A stretch of 25,391 nt of DNA, from contig JAHELA010000004.1 in NCBI GenBank assembly GCA_024644425.1, positions 2,537 through 27,927 on the forward strand. The letters run 5' to 3'. How positions within the stretch are numbered: position 1 is the stretch's first letter; every line of letters begins with the position of its first letter. The position numbers and the translations under genes were made by a program. The notes below the pieces were generated by a model. The model was not told the DNA's origin. It worked only from the letters and a program-made list of their open reading frames with translations, and made no database searches. Origin of the DNA: Nitrosomonadaceae bacterium. GTDB taxonomy: Bacteria > Pseudomonadota > Gammaproteobacteria > Burkholderiales > Nitrosomonadaceae. Positions 1 through 7,586 of the stretch are shown here, piece after piece.

Positions 1-85
1 AGAAAATAACCATATATAAAGCGCTAAGAACTGGTGAAAGTATTTCCAGTATGGTTAAAATCAAATAAATTATATGGAGGTTATT

Positions 86-526
86 ATGACAACAATTACT
101 AGATTTGAGCCATGGGGCTGGCTGAATCAATTTCAAAAAGAGCTGGACCGCGCTCCTATATGGGGTTCCAGTGAAGGGTCTATGGCTACAGCAGCATGGG
201 CACCGGCCGTAGACATTAAGGAGGAATCAGATAAATATGTTATACATGCAGATCTTCCGGGTGTAAAGCCTGAGGAAACAGATGTAAGTATGGAAGATGG
301 GGTGCTTACCATCAAGGGCGAAAAGAAATCTGAAGAAATATCTGAAGATAAAGGATACAAACGGGTCGAACGAACTTATGGTTCTTTTCACCGGCGTTTT
401 AGTTTGCCCGATACGGCTAATGCGGATGCGATAACAGCAAAATCTAAAGATGGTGTATTGGAAATTGTTATTCCGAAGCGGGAAGCTGTCCAGCCAAAGA
501 AAATTTCAGTTACAACTGTCGAATAA
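86..526 (+). CDS. Hsp20 family small heat-shock protein (alpha-crystallin domain)
   Basis: A 146-residue ATP-independent holdase chaperone that would bind unfolding cytoplasmic proteins under stress. The alpha-crystallin domain spans roughly residues 38-132. It shows the DLPGV segment (56-60), the GVLTIKGEK strand (72-80) and the closing GVLEIVIPK signature (123-131). A C-terminal I-S-V triplet (140-142) fits the IxI/V anchor used for oligomer assembly. An in-frame ATG lies 12 bases upstream at 74, but its own bases run into a GGAGG ribosome-binding site (76-80) correctly spaced for the ATG at 86, so I chose 86. The gene converges on rpoH and shares a terminator with it. Only 73 bases upstream are visible and no convincing sigma-32 promoter is seen there. 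Length and motifs are ordinary for class A-like bacterial sHSPs. Confidence 0.95.
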   Translation: MTTITRFEPWGWLNQFQKELDRAPIWGSSEGSMATAAWAPAVDIKEESDKYVIHADLPGVKPEETDVSMEDGVLTIKGEKKSEEISEDKGYKRVERTYGSFHRRFSLPDTANADAITAKSKDGVLEIVIPKREAVQPKKISVTTVE

Positions 527-542
527 GAAGAAAGAAAAAATG

Positions 543-570
543 AAACGGAGCCGTCAGGCTCCGTTTTCAT
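543..570. terminator. Bidirectional rho-independent terminator between hsp20 and rpoH
   Basis: A perfect 10-bp stem (543-552 with 557-566) closes a GTCA loop. On the plus strand the stem's own 3' arm ends in T's. On the minus strand the hairpin is followed by a T-rich run (complement of the A-rich stretch 526-542). It therefore can stop both hsp20 and rpoH transcription. Confidence 0.85.
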
Positions 571-599
571 ATATAAATATGGCTCTATCTCGTTAAAAG

Positions 600-1457
600 T
601 TATACAGCTGCAACTGGTTCCATCATCGTCCGCATTTTCTGCATTGCCTTGACTTCAATCTGGCGTATACGTTCAGCTGATACACCCAGCTCATTGGCGA
701 GTTCATGAAGTGTTATAGCTCCTTCTTCTCTTAGCCAGCGGGATTCAATAATGCGACGGCTACGCGAATCTAAGTTTGCCAGAGCTTGTTCCAATCTCTT
801 GCCACGTAGTTGAGTGCTTTGTTTGGCTTCCAACACTTGTGAAGGTTCTGTGCCATTAGTGAGATAAGTAATAGGACTGTAGCCAGGTTTTTCATCATCA
901 TCTTGGGAGAGAGGTTCAATCGAAATATCACGCCCACTAAAGCGAGTTTCCATCTCTATCACTTCTTCGGCTTTAACCCCTAATTGTTTTGCCACAGTGT
1001 TAACCTCTTCTGGATTCATAGTATCCAGGCTTTGTTTCATGCTTCTCAGATTAAAAAATAGCTTGCGTTGTGCTTTCGTAGCTGCAATTTTTACGAGGCG
1101 CCAATTTTTTAGTATGAATTCATTGATTTCTGCTTTAATCCAGTGCACAGCAAATGAGACTAATCTTACGCCGCGTTCAGGATCGTAGCGCTTGACAGCT
1201 TTCATTAACCCAATATTTCCTTCCTGAATCAAATCAGCTTGTGGCAGGCCATAACCTTTGTAGCCACGTGCGATCGAAACAACTACGCGTAAATGAGATA
1301 ATACTAGTTGACGTGCTGCATTTAAGTCTTCTTCATCCCGGAGACGTCGCGCCAAACTAACCTCTTCTTCTTGGGACAGGATAGGAAAACTGTTGGCAGA
1401 CTGAATATAATTCTCAAGACTACCGCCCGTTGTAGGCATTGCTATAGCAAATGTCAT
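600..1457 (-). CDS. rpoH: RNA polymerase heat-shock sigma factor sigma-32 (RpoH)
   Basis: A 285-residue sigma-70 family group 3 factor that directs RNA polymerase to heat-shock promoters. Region 2 contains the core-binding and -10 recognition segment (LIQEGNIGLMKAV at 76-88, followed by the DPERGVRLVSFAVHWIKAEI region). The RpoH-box, diagnostic for this family, is present at 130-138 (QRKLFFNLR). Region 4 ends with a helix-turn-helix around 246-272 containing LGVSAERIRQIE. The ATG at 1457 is preceded by an AAGGAG ribosome-binding site. The gene lies downstream of ftsX on the same strand, as in E. coli, but has its own promoter and a CIRCE operator in the 100-base gap. The family is often also controlled by mRNA structure and proteolysis; I did not resolve an RNA thermometer here. 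Confidence 0.97.
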   Translation of the reverse strand: MTFAIAMPTTGGSLENYIQSANSFPILSQEEEVSLARRLRDEEDLNAARQLVLSHLRVVVSIARGYKGYGLPQADLIQEGNIGLMKAVKRYDPERGVRLVSFAVHWIKAEINEFILKNWRLVKIAATKAQRKLFFNLRSMKQSLDTMNPEEVNTVAKQLGVKAEEVIEMETRFSGRDISIEPLSQDDDEKPGYSPITYLTNGTEPSQVLEAKQSTQLRGKRLEQALANLDSRSRRIIESRWLREEGAITLHELANELGVSAERIRQIEVKAMQKMRTMMEPVAAV

Positions 1458-1492
1458 AGTATCTCCTTTTAATTTAGTTTCCTACATTTATT

Positions 1493-1519
1493 TTAGCACT
1501 CTAATAGAGAGAGTGCCAA
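1493..1519. promoter_or_regulatory. CIRCE element (HrcA operator) at the rpoH promoter
   Basis: TTAGCACTC, a 9-base spacer, then GAGTGCCAA. This matches the CIRCE consensus TTAGCACTC-N9-GAGTGCTAA in 17 of 18 positions, with exact spacing. CIRCE is the binding site of the heat-shock repressor HrcA. It lies 36 bases upstream of the rpoH start codon and overlaps the predicted transcription start. Confidence 0.92.
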
Positions 1520-1548
1520 TATCTCCAAAAGTTCCGAGAGATAGTCAA
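1519..1548 (-). promoter_or_regulatory. Putative sigma-70 promoter of rpoH
   Basis: Reading the minus strand, TTGACT (1543-1548) and AGATAT (1519-1524) are separated by 18 bases, which puts the start point inside the CIRCE element. A second possible promoter, TTGGCA (1514-1519) and TAAAAT (1490-1495) with an 18-base spacer, has CIRCE lying almost exactly between its two boxes. Either arrangement would be blocked by bound HrcA. The choice between them is not decided by sequence. Confidence 0.5.
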
Positions 1549-1557
1549 ATTTTTGAA

Positions 1558-2466
1558 CTACTTAGGCTCTATTTGCCATAGATGTGTTGCAACTGACAAC
1601 CAAGCTCCTAACCAGCCTAACCAGGATGAAAACAGTAATAAACTGATGCTGTCTCCAAATGGAAGGTGGTATAAATGGATATTAATTGCATAAAGCTGCA
1701 CTAATTCCTTCAATTCACCATTAATTAAGTAAATTACAAGAGCAACGATAAGCCAGGCAAATACTCCCCCTGATATACCTTGAATTGCACCAAAATATAG
1801 AAAAGGACGGCGTATAAAATTACTAGTTGCACCAATCAACTTTGACACTTCAATCTCATCACGTTTTGTAAGTATTTGTAAACGAATTGTGTTGAAAGTC
1901 ACTACTACTAATGCAAAACTTAATAGAGCAGCAAGTATCAGTATTCCCAGCTGCCCAAGCTTGAGTAAAGCGTCTAAACGTTTTGTCCAAGCAGAATCAA
2001 GCTGTATATGTTCTGCTTTGGGCCATTTCTGCATTTCGTTCCGTAGTATTTCTAAGGCTTTAGGTTCGGTGCTCTTGGCATTAATTATGAAAGCATCAGG
2101 TAGTGGATTCTGCGCTAGGCTGTCAATAACGTCAGTTAGCCCGCTATCTTGTTTCAACTGATTCAATGCACTTTCCTTAGAAATGAATTGAAACTTAGCA
2201 ACCTGTGAATGCTGCTTTAAGCGTGATTCAATTTCTGATATCGTAGTTTTATCTGCGTCCAACTCAAGAAAAAGGCTCAATTGTGGAGTTTCTGATATTT
2301 GTCCGAAGAAAGTTTGTAGATTCCCCAGTAGCGTGTAAACTCCTGTGGGCAGACTAATGGCAACACCAATAACTATAACGTTGAGCAAGTTAGCCAACGG
2401 AGCGTTAGAGAATTGCCGTAATGCTAGGGAAAGGGCATGCAAATGATGAGAAAGCCACGCTATCAT
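1558..2466 (-). CDS. ftsX: Cell-division ABC transporter-like permease FtsX
   Basis: A 302-residue inner-membrane subunit of FtsEX, which couples cytosolic ATP hydrolysis to periplasmic activation of cell-wall hydrolases at the septum. I see a first membrane segment at about 27-47, then a periplasmic domain of about 120 residues. Three further membrane segments lie at about 168-192, 222-248 and 273-295. This is the standard FtsX four-helix layout. The conserved stretch EIEVSKLIGA (204-213) before the third helix is typical of the FtsX/MacB superfamily. The start ATG overlaps the ftsE stop by four bases (2463-2466), so the two are translationally coupled. The cytoplasmic N-terminal tail is short. 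No terminator was seen between ftsX and rpoH. Confidence 0.95.
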   Translation of the reverse strand: MIAWLSHHLHALSLALRQFSNAPLANLLNVIVIGVAISLPTGVYTLLGNLQTFFGQISETPQLSLFLELDADKTTISEIESRLKQHSQVAKFQFISKESALNQLKQDSGLTDVIDSLAQNPLPDAFIINAKSTEPKALEILRNEMQKWPKAEHIQLDSAWTKRLDALLKLGQLGILILAALLSFALVVVTFNTIRLQILTKRDEIEVSKLIGATSNFIRRPFLYFGAIQGISGGVFAWLIVALVIYLINGELKELVQLYAINIHLYHLPFGDSISLLLFSSWLGWLGAWLSVATHLWQIEPK

Positions 2467-3116
2467 ATAGCAAGTTCCCCTTGATTTAGGGTTAGAACGC
2501 GATACTGATGATCTTCAAGTGACTCTACATTAGGGGTGGCGATTAGAACAGTTACTCCCACCTGATGAAATGATTTAAACATATACATGATGTCTCTGGT
2601 GTAATCAGTATCAAGATTCGCAGTTGGTTCATCAGCAATCAGAATAGATGGGCGATTAACTATAGAACGGGCAATACATAATCGTTGTCGCTCACCACCT
2701 GAGAGTGTTATAGGACGAGCTTTTTCTCTCTTTAGCAACCCTACTTTGTCAAGAGCAGCACGTACTCGCCCAGTTGCTGACCAGTGATCAAAACCGCATA
2801 TTTGTAAGGGTAGTAATACGTTATCGAATACAGAACGATCGAATAAAATTTTTTGATCTTGGAAAACCATTCCAATATTTCGTCGTAGAAATGGTATTGC
2901 ACGATTCTTAAGCTTACTCACATTTTTGTTGTTGACGAAGATGCCGCCGGTAGTGGGGCGCTCGATAGCTGCAATTAGTCTCAACAGAGTAGTTTTACCG
3001 GCACCGGAGTGTCCAGTAATAAAGACCATTTCTCCTTGTTTAATTGTAAAAGCAATATTCTTCAGCGCATCGAACCCGTTCGGATAACGCTTGTAGACGT
3101 TGCTAAAACTGATCAT
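2463..3116 (-). CDS. ftsE: Cell-division ATP-binding protein FtsE
   Basis: A 217-residue ABC ATPase partner of FtsX. Visible motifs are Walker A GHSGAGKTT (35-43), Q-loop Gln86, ABC signature LSGGERQ (138-144), Walker B with catalytic Glu in DEPT (162-165), and the NLD D-loop. The H-loop is abnormal. Where FtsE and nearly all ABC ATPases read ATHD, this protein reads ATPN, so the switch histidine is Pro195 (codon 2532-2534). The following Asp is Asn. Each change needs only one base relative to the usual codons. All other motifs are intact, and the overlap with ftsX is kept. The start codon is directly abutted by a 7-bp inverted repeat that contains the only weak ribosome-binding candidate. 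Confidence 0.95.
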   Translation of the reverse strand: MISFSNVYKRYPNGFDALKNIAFTIKQGEMVFITGHSGAGKTTLLRLIAAIERPTTGGIFVNNKNVSKLKNRAIPFLRRNIGMVFQDQKILFDRSVFDNVLLPLQICGFDHWSATGRVRAALDKVGLLKREKARPITLSGGERQRLCIARSIVNRPSILIADEPTANLDTDYTRDIMYMFKSFHQVGVTVLIATPNVESLEDHQYRVLTLNQGELAI

Positions 3117-3133
3117 TTTGAAATACTTTCAAA
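3117..3133. promoter_or_regulatory. Inverted repeat abutting the ftsE start codon
   Basis: TTTGAAA-TAC-TTTCAAA is a perfect 7-bp inverted repeat with a 3-base spacer, ending immediately before the ftsE ATG on the minus strand. In the mRNA it would fold over the only weak Shine-Dalgarno-like stretch (GAAAG). It could be a translational control hairpin, a protein-binding site, or chance in AT-rich DNA. The stem has only one G-C pair. Confidence 0.3.
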
Positions 3134-3163
3134 CTGTAGGGCGTACAGAAAAACTTGTAAAAA

Positions 3164-4147
3164 TTAATCAAATAAGGCATTTACAAACTCTAGTGCGTCA
3201 AACGGCTGCAAATCTTCCATGCCCTCACCTGTTCCGATGAAATGTAGAGGAATCGGATTTTGCCGATGTTGATTTGCTATACTAGCGATTACTCCACCCT
3301 TAGCAGTTCCGTCGAGTTTTGTGAGTATAAGGCCTGTGACACCTAGAGCGTCATTGAAAGCCTTCACTTGGCTTACAGCATTCTGACCAGTGTTAGCATC
3401 TAGTACCAGTAGCACTCCATGTGGCGCGCCTGGTTTAGCTTTGGCTATGACGCGCTTGACTTTTTTAATTTCTTCCATAAGGTTTAATTGTGTTGCTAGA
3501 CGACCGGCAGTGTCAGCTATTACGATATCTATGTTACGCGCCTTAGCTGAATTAATCGCATCAAATATTATTGCGGCTGGATCGCATTTTTGTTGGTTAC
3601 TATTCTCTTGTGAAACTACGGAAACATTATTGCGTTCACCCCATTCCAAGAGCTGTTCTCGCGCAGCGGCACGAAAAGTATCTCCAGCGGCAAGAAGAAC
3701 TGACTTCTCTTGAGACTTAAAGTAGTGAGCAAGTTTACCGATTGTGGTAGTTTTCCCTGTGCCGTTTACACCAGTTAGCATAATAATGAAAGGTTTTTCC
3801 GTGCTAGTATCAATGGGGCATACAAGTGGTGTAAGTAATTCAATTAGCGCTTCTTTTAGCGCTTCTTTTAAATGAGCTGCATTAGTTAAACTGTCTCTTT
3901 TAACTTGCTTACGTAGTGTTTCAAGTAACCAACTAGTCGCATTTATTCCAACATCCGCAGCGATAAGGGTTGTTTCCAATTCTTCGTAGATAGATTCATC
4001 TATCTTACGGGCGCCAAGGATGTTAGATAGTTTTTTCCCCAGGCTGCCCCGGGTACGGGTAAGGCCCTGTCTAACATTAACAGGCGAGCTAGTCGGCAAT
4101 GTTTTGATGGGGACAGAGGCTTTCTTTGATTTGAAGAAACTTAGCAT
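3164..4147 (-). CDS. ftsY: Signal recognition particle receptor FtsY
   Basis: A 327-residue SRP GTPase that docks ribosome-SRP complexes at the inner membrane for co-translational insertion. The N domain lies at about 35-110. The NG GTPase has G1 GVNGTGKTT (126-134), the DTFRAAAREQL SRP-specific segment (156-166), DTAGR (212-216) and TKLDG (276-280), with GTAKGG immediately after. The acidic A domain seen in E. coli FtsY is reduced here to about 35 basic residues, a short form that is common outside enterics. The gene is first in the ftsY-ftsE-ftsX block, with 47 bases before ftsE. It is divergent from the M16 peptidase gene, so the 88 bases between them (4148-4235) should hold promoters for both. 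I found only weak matches there. Confidence 0.97.
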   Translation of the reverse strand: MLSFFKSKKASVPIKTLPTSSPVNVRQGLTRTRGSLGKKLSNILGARKIDESIYEELETTLIAADVGINATSWLLETLRKQVKRDSLTNAAHLKEALKEALIELLTPLVCPIDTSTEKPFIIMLTGVNGTGKTTTIGKLAHYFKSQEKSVLLAAGDTFRAAAREQLLEWGERNNVSVVSQENSNQQKCDPAAIIFDAINSAKARNIDIVIADTAGRLATQLNLMEEIKKVKRVIAKAKPGAPHGVLLVLDANTGQNAVSQVKAFNDALGVTGLILTKLDGTAKGGVIASIANQHRQNPIPLHFIGTGEGMEDLQPFDALEFVNALFD

Positions 4148-4235
4148 TCTGGTAGTCTGTCGTATTTGTTACAGTTCATTGTATAAAGATGCAGGTGAAA
4201 TTTTATTCTATTTATCTAAACTTGGGCTATTAAAA

Positions 4236-5636
4236 ATGAGATATTGTTTTTGTTTTATCTTTTCTTTCCTTAGATCTCAGACTGTTGCATTGATACTAGT
4301 TTCTATGATTTCGTTTGAAGCTTTAGCCAATCCACACGAGTACATGCTTGAAAACGGCCTTAAGTTAATTGTCAGGGAAGACCACCGCTCGCCGGTAGTT
4401 GTTTCTCAAATCTGGTACAAGGCAGGTAGTATTGATGAATTGAACGGTACCACAGGAGTTGCTCATGTGTTGGAGCACATGATGTTTAAGGGAACTAAAA
4501 AAGTTAGAGGGGGAGAATTTTCTAAACAAATTGCAGCGGTAGGTGGGCGCGATAACGCATTTACAGGGCGAGATTACACTGCTTATCACCAGCAACTCCA
4601 TAAATCCAAACTGCCTTTAGCAATGAGGCTAGAAGCTGATCGAATGCGAAGCTTGAAATTAACGAAAGAAGAATTTTTAAAAGAAATCAAAGTCGTAATG
4701 GAAGAGCGACGGTTACGAACTGATGATCAACCACATTCATTAGTACATGAAAAAATGTTTTCTGTCGCGTATCAGTCTCATCCGTACAGGCGCCCAGTCA
4801 TTGGTTGGATGAACGACTTAGAGAATATGACTGTTCATGATGCTCAAGAGTGGTATGATCGCTGGTATGCGCCTAACAACGCTGTGTTAGTGGTAGTGGG
4901 GGATGTTAATCCAAATGATGTGTTTTCCTTAGCACAAAAATATTATGGCAAGATTAAATTTCGCCCACTATTATCTTTAGATTTACGTAAGCCACAGTTA
5001 GAGCCTGCACAAGTTGGAATCAAACGGCTGACAGTAAAAGCTCCAGCAAAACTTCCTTACCTTGTAATGGGATACCATGCGCCTGTATTGCATAATGCTG
5101 ATACTGACTGGGAGCCATATGCGCTGGAGATGCTTGTAGGGGTGTTGGACGGTAACGAATCTGCGCGACTTAGAAAGGAGCTGGTACGAGAAAAGCACAT
5201 TGCGAGCTCAGTAAGCGCATCTTACGACGCCATAGGGCGCGGGCCTAGTATGTTGTTTCTAAATGGCACGCCAAGCGAAGGAAAATCGGTGGCAGAATTG
5301 GAAGCGGCTCTGCGAGGGGAGCTTGAAAAGCTTATTCGAGATGGCGTAACTGAAGAAGAGTTGGAGCGTGTCAAGGCTCAGGTAGTGTCTGGCCACGTTT
5401 TTCAGCTGGATTCGATGTTTTATCAAGCAATGCAGATTGGTCAGCTAGAGTCAGTCGGTTTATCACATCGTGATCTTGATACGATTATTAAAAAGCTGCA
5501 GGCTGTTACTGCCGAGCAAGTAAACAATGTAGCAGTAAAATTTTTGATTGATGACAGACTGACAGTGGCAGTTCTTGATCCGCAGCCGCTGGAACAAAAA
5601 TCGCTTATTCCTTCTCCTAGAGGATTGCGGCATTAA
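4236..5636 (+). CDS. Periplasmic M16 family zinc metallopeptidase (active subunit)
   Basis: A 466-residue pitrilysin/processing-peptidase-like protein. The first 31 residues form a signal peptide (hydrophobic core about 17-27, cleavage likely after ALA at 29-31). The inverted zinc motif HVLEH is intact at 77-81, and the third ligand fits Glu157 in the VVMEERR stretch, 76 residues on. The C-terminal half is a second M16 domain. The reading frame stays open upstream into ftsY on the opposite strand. I chose the ATG at 4236 because it gives a proper signal peptide and clears ftsY; its ribosome-binding site is weak. The next gene encodes a related protein lacking the zinc site, so the two probably form a heterodimer. 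The substrate is unknown. Confidence 0.9.
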   Translation: MRYCFCFIFSFLRSQTVALILVSMISFEALANPHEYMLENGLKLIVREDHRSPVVVSQIWYKAGSIDELNGTTGVAHVLEHMMFKGTKKVRGGEFSKQIAAVGGRDNAFTGRDYTAYHQQLHKSKLPLAMRLEADRMRSLKLTKEEFLKEIKVVMEERRLRTDDQPHSLVHEKMFSVAYQSHPYRRPVIGWMNDLENMTVHDAQEWYDRWYAPNNAVLVVVGDVNPNDVFSLAQKYYGKIKFRPLLSLDLRKPQLEPAQVGIKRLTVKAPAKLPYLVMGYHAPVLHNADTDWEPYALEMLVGVLDGNESARLRKELVREKHIASSVSASYDAIGRGPSMLFLNGTPSEGKSVAELEAALRGELEKLIRDGVTEEELERVKAQVVSGHVFQLDSMFYQAMQIGQLESVGLSHRDLDTIIKKLQAVTAEQVNNVAVKFLIDDRLTVAVLDPQPLEQKSLIPSPRGLRH

Positions 5637-5663
5637 ATTCAGAATTATATAAAAAAGGGTTCG

Positions 5664-6974
5664 ATGTATTTAGCTCGTTATTTATTTATTTTCCTCTTGA
5701 GTGTTTACTCTCAATGGGTTTTTGCAACTCTTCCTATCCAGCACTGGCAAACGTCATCTGGTGCGCAGGTATATTTCGTTGAAAGCCGTGATTTACCAAT
5801 ACTCGATATAAGTGTGGATTTTAAGGCGGGGAGCAGTGTCGATAGCCCTGAGAAGTCAGGGTGCGCGAGTTTGACTTGGCACTTACTTAGTCTTGGTGCG
5901 GGCGGTTTGTCAGAAGACAAAATTTCTAAGGCAATAGCAGACGTTGGAGCACAATTAAGCGCTCGCTTTGATCGAGATCGTGCTGGTATGTTGCTACGAA
6001 CATTAAGTAGTAAACGAGAACGTGATCAAGCGTTAGATATTTTCTCTAAAGTCATACAGTACCCAGAGTTTCATGAAAGTACCATGAAACGAGAAAAGTC
6101 TAGAATGATCGCAAGAATAAAAGAAGCAGAAACTAAACCTGGATATATTGCAAGTCGCACGCTAGATAAAATGCTATATGGTGCTCATCCCTATGGATTA
6201 CGCCGCTCAGGTGAAGTGGACACGTTAAACCGCTTGCAACGCAATGACTTGATTGATTTTTATCAATCTCACTATGTAGCCACTAATGCTGTAGTTTCTA
6301 TCATGGGTAAAGTTAGTCGCACTGAAGCGGTTGCTATTGCTGAAGCATTGTCTAAGAGCTTACCTCAAGCTGAGGGACTGAATAACTTGCCAATAGTGGC
6401 AAAGCCTGTAGCGGGTACCAAAAGAATTCCTCATCCAGCGACACAAAGCCACATTTTGTTAGCTTATCCGGGGCTGCGGCGCGATGATCCTGATTATTAT
6501 CCGCTGATAGTTGGAAATTACATTCTAGGAGGAGGTGGGTTTGCGTCACGCTTGATGGAGGAAATTCGCCAGAAACGTGGGTTGGCTTATAGTGTAAGCA
6601 GTAGTTTTTATCCTTTAGAGCAAGCTGGCCCATTCCAGATCGGGCTACAGACGAAGAAAGAGCAGTCTGAAGAGGCTCTAATGATTACGAAAAAGGTATT
6701 AGTTGATTTTATAACTGGTGGTCCAACTAAAAAAGAATTGACCGCCGCAAAGGGGAACATTGTTGGAGGTTTTCCGCTTCGTATAGATAGTAATAAGAAA
6801 ATCATGGAATATCTTAGTGTAATAGGATTTTATAATCTTCCCCTATCCTACCTGGACGACTACGTGAAGGCAGTGGATAAAGTAAATTTAGAGCAGATAA
6901 AGGATGCTTTCCAACGACGTATTCGTCCAGATCGGATGGTAACTGTAATTGTAGGAGCAATGGAAGAAAAATAG
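5664..6974 (+). CDS. M16 family protein lacking the zinc site (partner subunit)
   Basis: A 436-residue exported protein with a signal peptide (about residues 1-21, ending VFA). It is homologous to its upstream neighbour, but the zinc motif is gone. The positions aligning with HxxEH read Ser69-Leu-Thr-Trp72-His73, so the first His and the catalytic Glu are lost. The C-terminal R/Y substrate-binding element, RGLAYSVSSSF, is retained, as in the non-catalytic subunit of paired M16 peptidases (PMP-alpha-like). The 27-base gap to the upstream gene indicates co-transcription and a complex in which one subunit supplies the zinc site and the other the R/Y motif. That is inference from known paired M16 enzymes. 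Confidence 0.9.
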   Translation: MYLARYLFIFLLSVYSQWVFATLPIQHWQTSSGAQVYFVESRDLPILDISVDFKAGSSVDSPEKSGCASLTWHLLSLGAGGLSEDKISKAIADVGAQLSARFDRDRAGMLLRTLSSKRERDQALDIFSKVIQYPEFHESTMKREKSRMIARIKEAETKPGYIASRTLDKMLYGAHPYGLRRSGEVDTLNRLQRNDLIDFYQSHYVATNAVVSIMGKVSRTEAVAIAEALSKSLPQAEGLNNLPIVAKPVAGTKRIPHPATQSHILLAYPGLRRDDPDYYPLIVGNYILGGGGFASRLMEEIRQKRGLAYSVSSSFYPLEQAGPFQIGLQTKKEQSEEALMITKKVLVDFITGGPTKKELTAAKGNIVGGFPLRIDSNKKIMEYLSVIGFYNLPLSYLDDYVKAVDKVNLEQIKDAFQRRIRPDRMVTVIVGAMEEK

Positions 6975-7031
6975 AATAATTTTTTCGAAGAATGACTTGT
7001 TTGTTAATACTTCATCAGAATTTATAATTGA

Positions 7032-7586
7032 GTGTCTTTACCTCAAAATAAACTTCGTATCATCGGAGGAAAATGGCGTAGCCGAGTAATTACGTTCTCT
7101 CCAAACGCAGGTCTGCGCCCTACGCCCGCTCGAGTGCGTGAGACGGTATTTAACTGGTTTGGGCAAGATATGCATAATAGTACTTGCCTTGACTTGTTTG
7201 CAGGTAGCGGGGCTATGGGGATCGAGGCTGCATCCCGCGGGTCCAGGCAAGTCGTGATGGTGGAATCTAGTCCCACGGTATATAGTTCATTACAGAGTAG
7301 TTTGCAAAAACTGCAAGCAGATCAAATAGAATTACTAATGTTAGATGCGCTAAAATTTATTATGTCTGACAAGCGACTATTTGACGTGATTTTTCTTGAT
7401 CCACCATATCGGCAGGGATTAGTGCCTAGAGTGCTCCCTTTACTGCCGTTTCATCTTTCCAAGAATGGCCTGATCTATGTGGAGACAGATAATCCTTTGG
7501 AGTTGGAAGAGGGTTGGTCGGTTTGGCGCGGTGGTCAGGCAGGTAGGGTATATTATCAATTATTAAGATATGAGAAAAACAGATAA
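7032..7586 (+). CDS. rsmD: 16S rRNA (guanine(966)-N(2))-methyltransferase RsmD
   Basis: A 184-residue SAM-dependent enzyme that methylates G966 of 16S rRNA in the assembled 30S subunit. The N-terminal RIIGGKWRSR segment (9-18) and RPTPARVRETVFNW (29-42) are RsmD hallmarks. The SAM-binding motif is LDLFAGSG (53-60) and the catalytic motif is DPPY (123-126). The start is GTG. An in-frame TGA sits directly before it (7029-7031), so no longer form is possible; the ribosome-binding site is poor. The 3' end overlaps coaD by 17 bases, indicating coupling. In E. coli rsmD lies next to ftsY. Here it is separated from ftsY by the two M16 genes. Confidence 0.95.
   Translation: MSLPQNKLRIIGGKWRSRVITFSPNAGLRPTPARVRETVFNWFGQDMHNSTCLDLFAGSGAMGIEAASRGSRQVVMVESSPTVYSSLQSSLQKLQADQIELLMLDALKFIMSDKRLFDVIFLDPPYRQGLVPRVLPLLPFHLSKNGLIYVETDNPLELEEGWSVWRGGQAGRVYYQLLRYEKNR

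Noticed and set aside
1504..1519. TGGCAC on the minus strand upstream of rpoH as a sigma-54 -24 box
   Set aside because: No TTGC-type -12 element follows at the fixed spacing, and these bases are fully explained as the right arm of the CIRCE palindrome.
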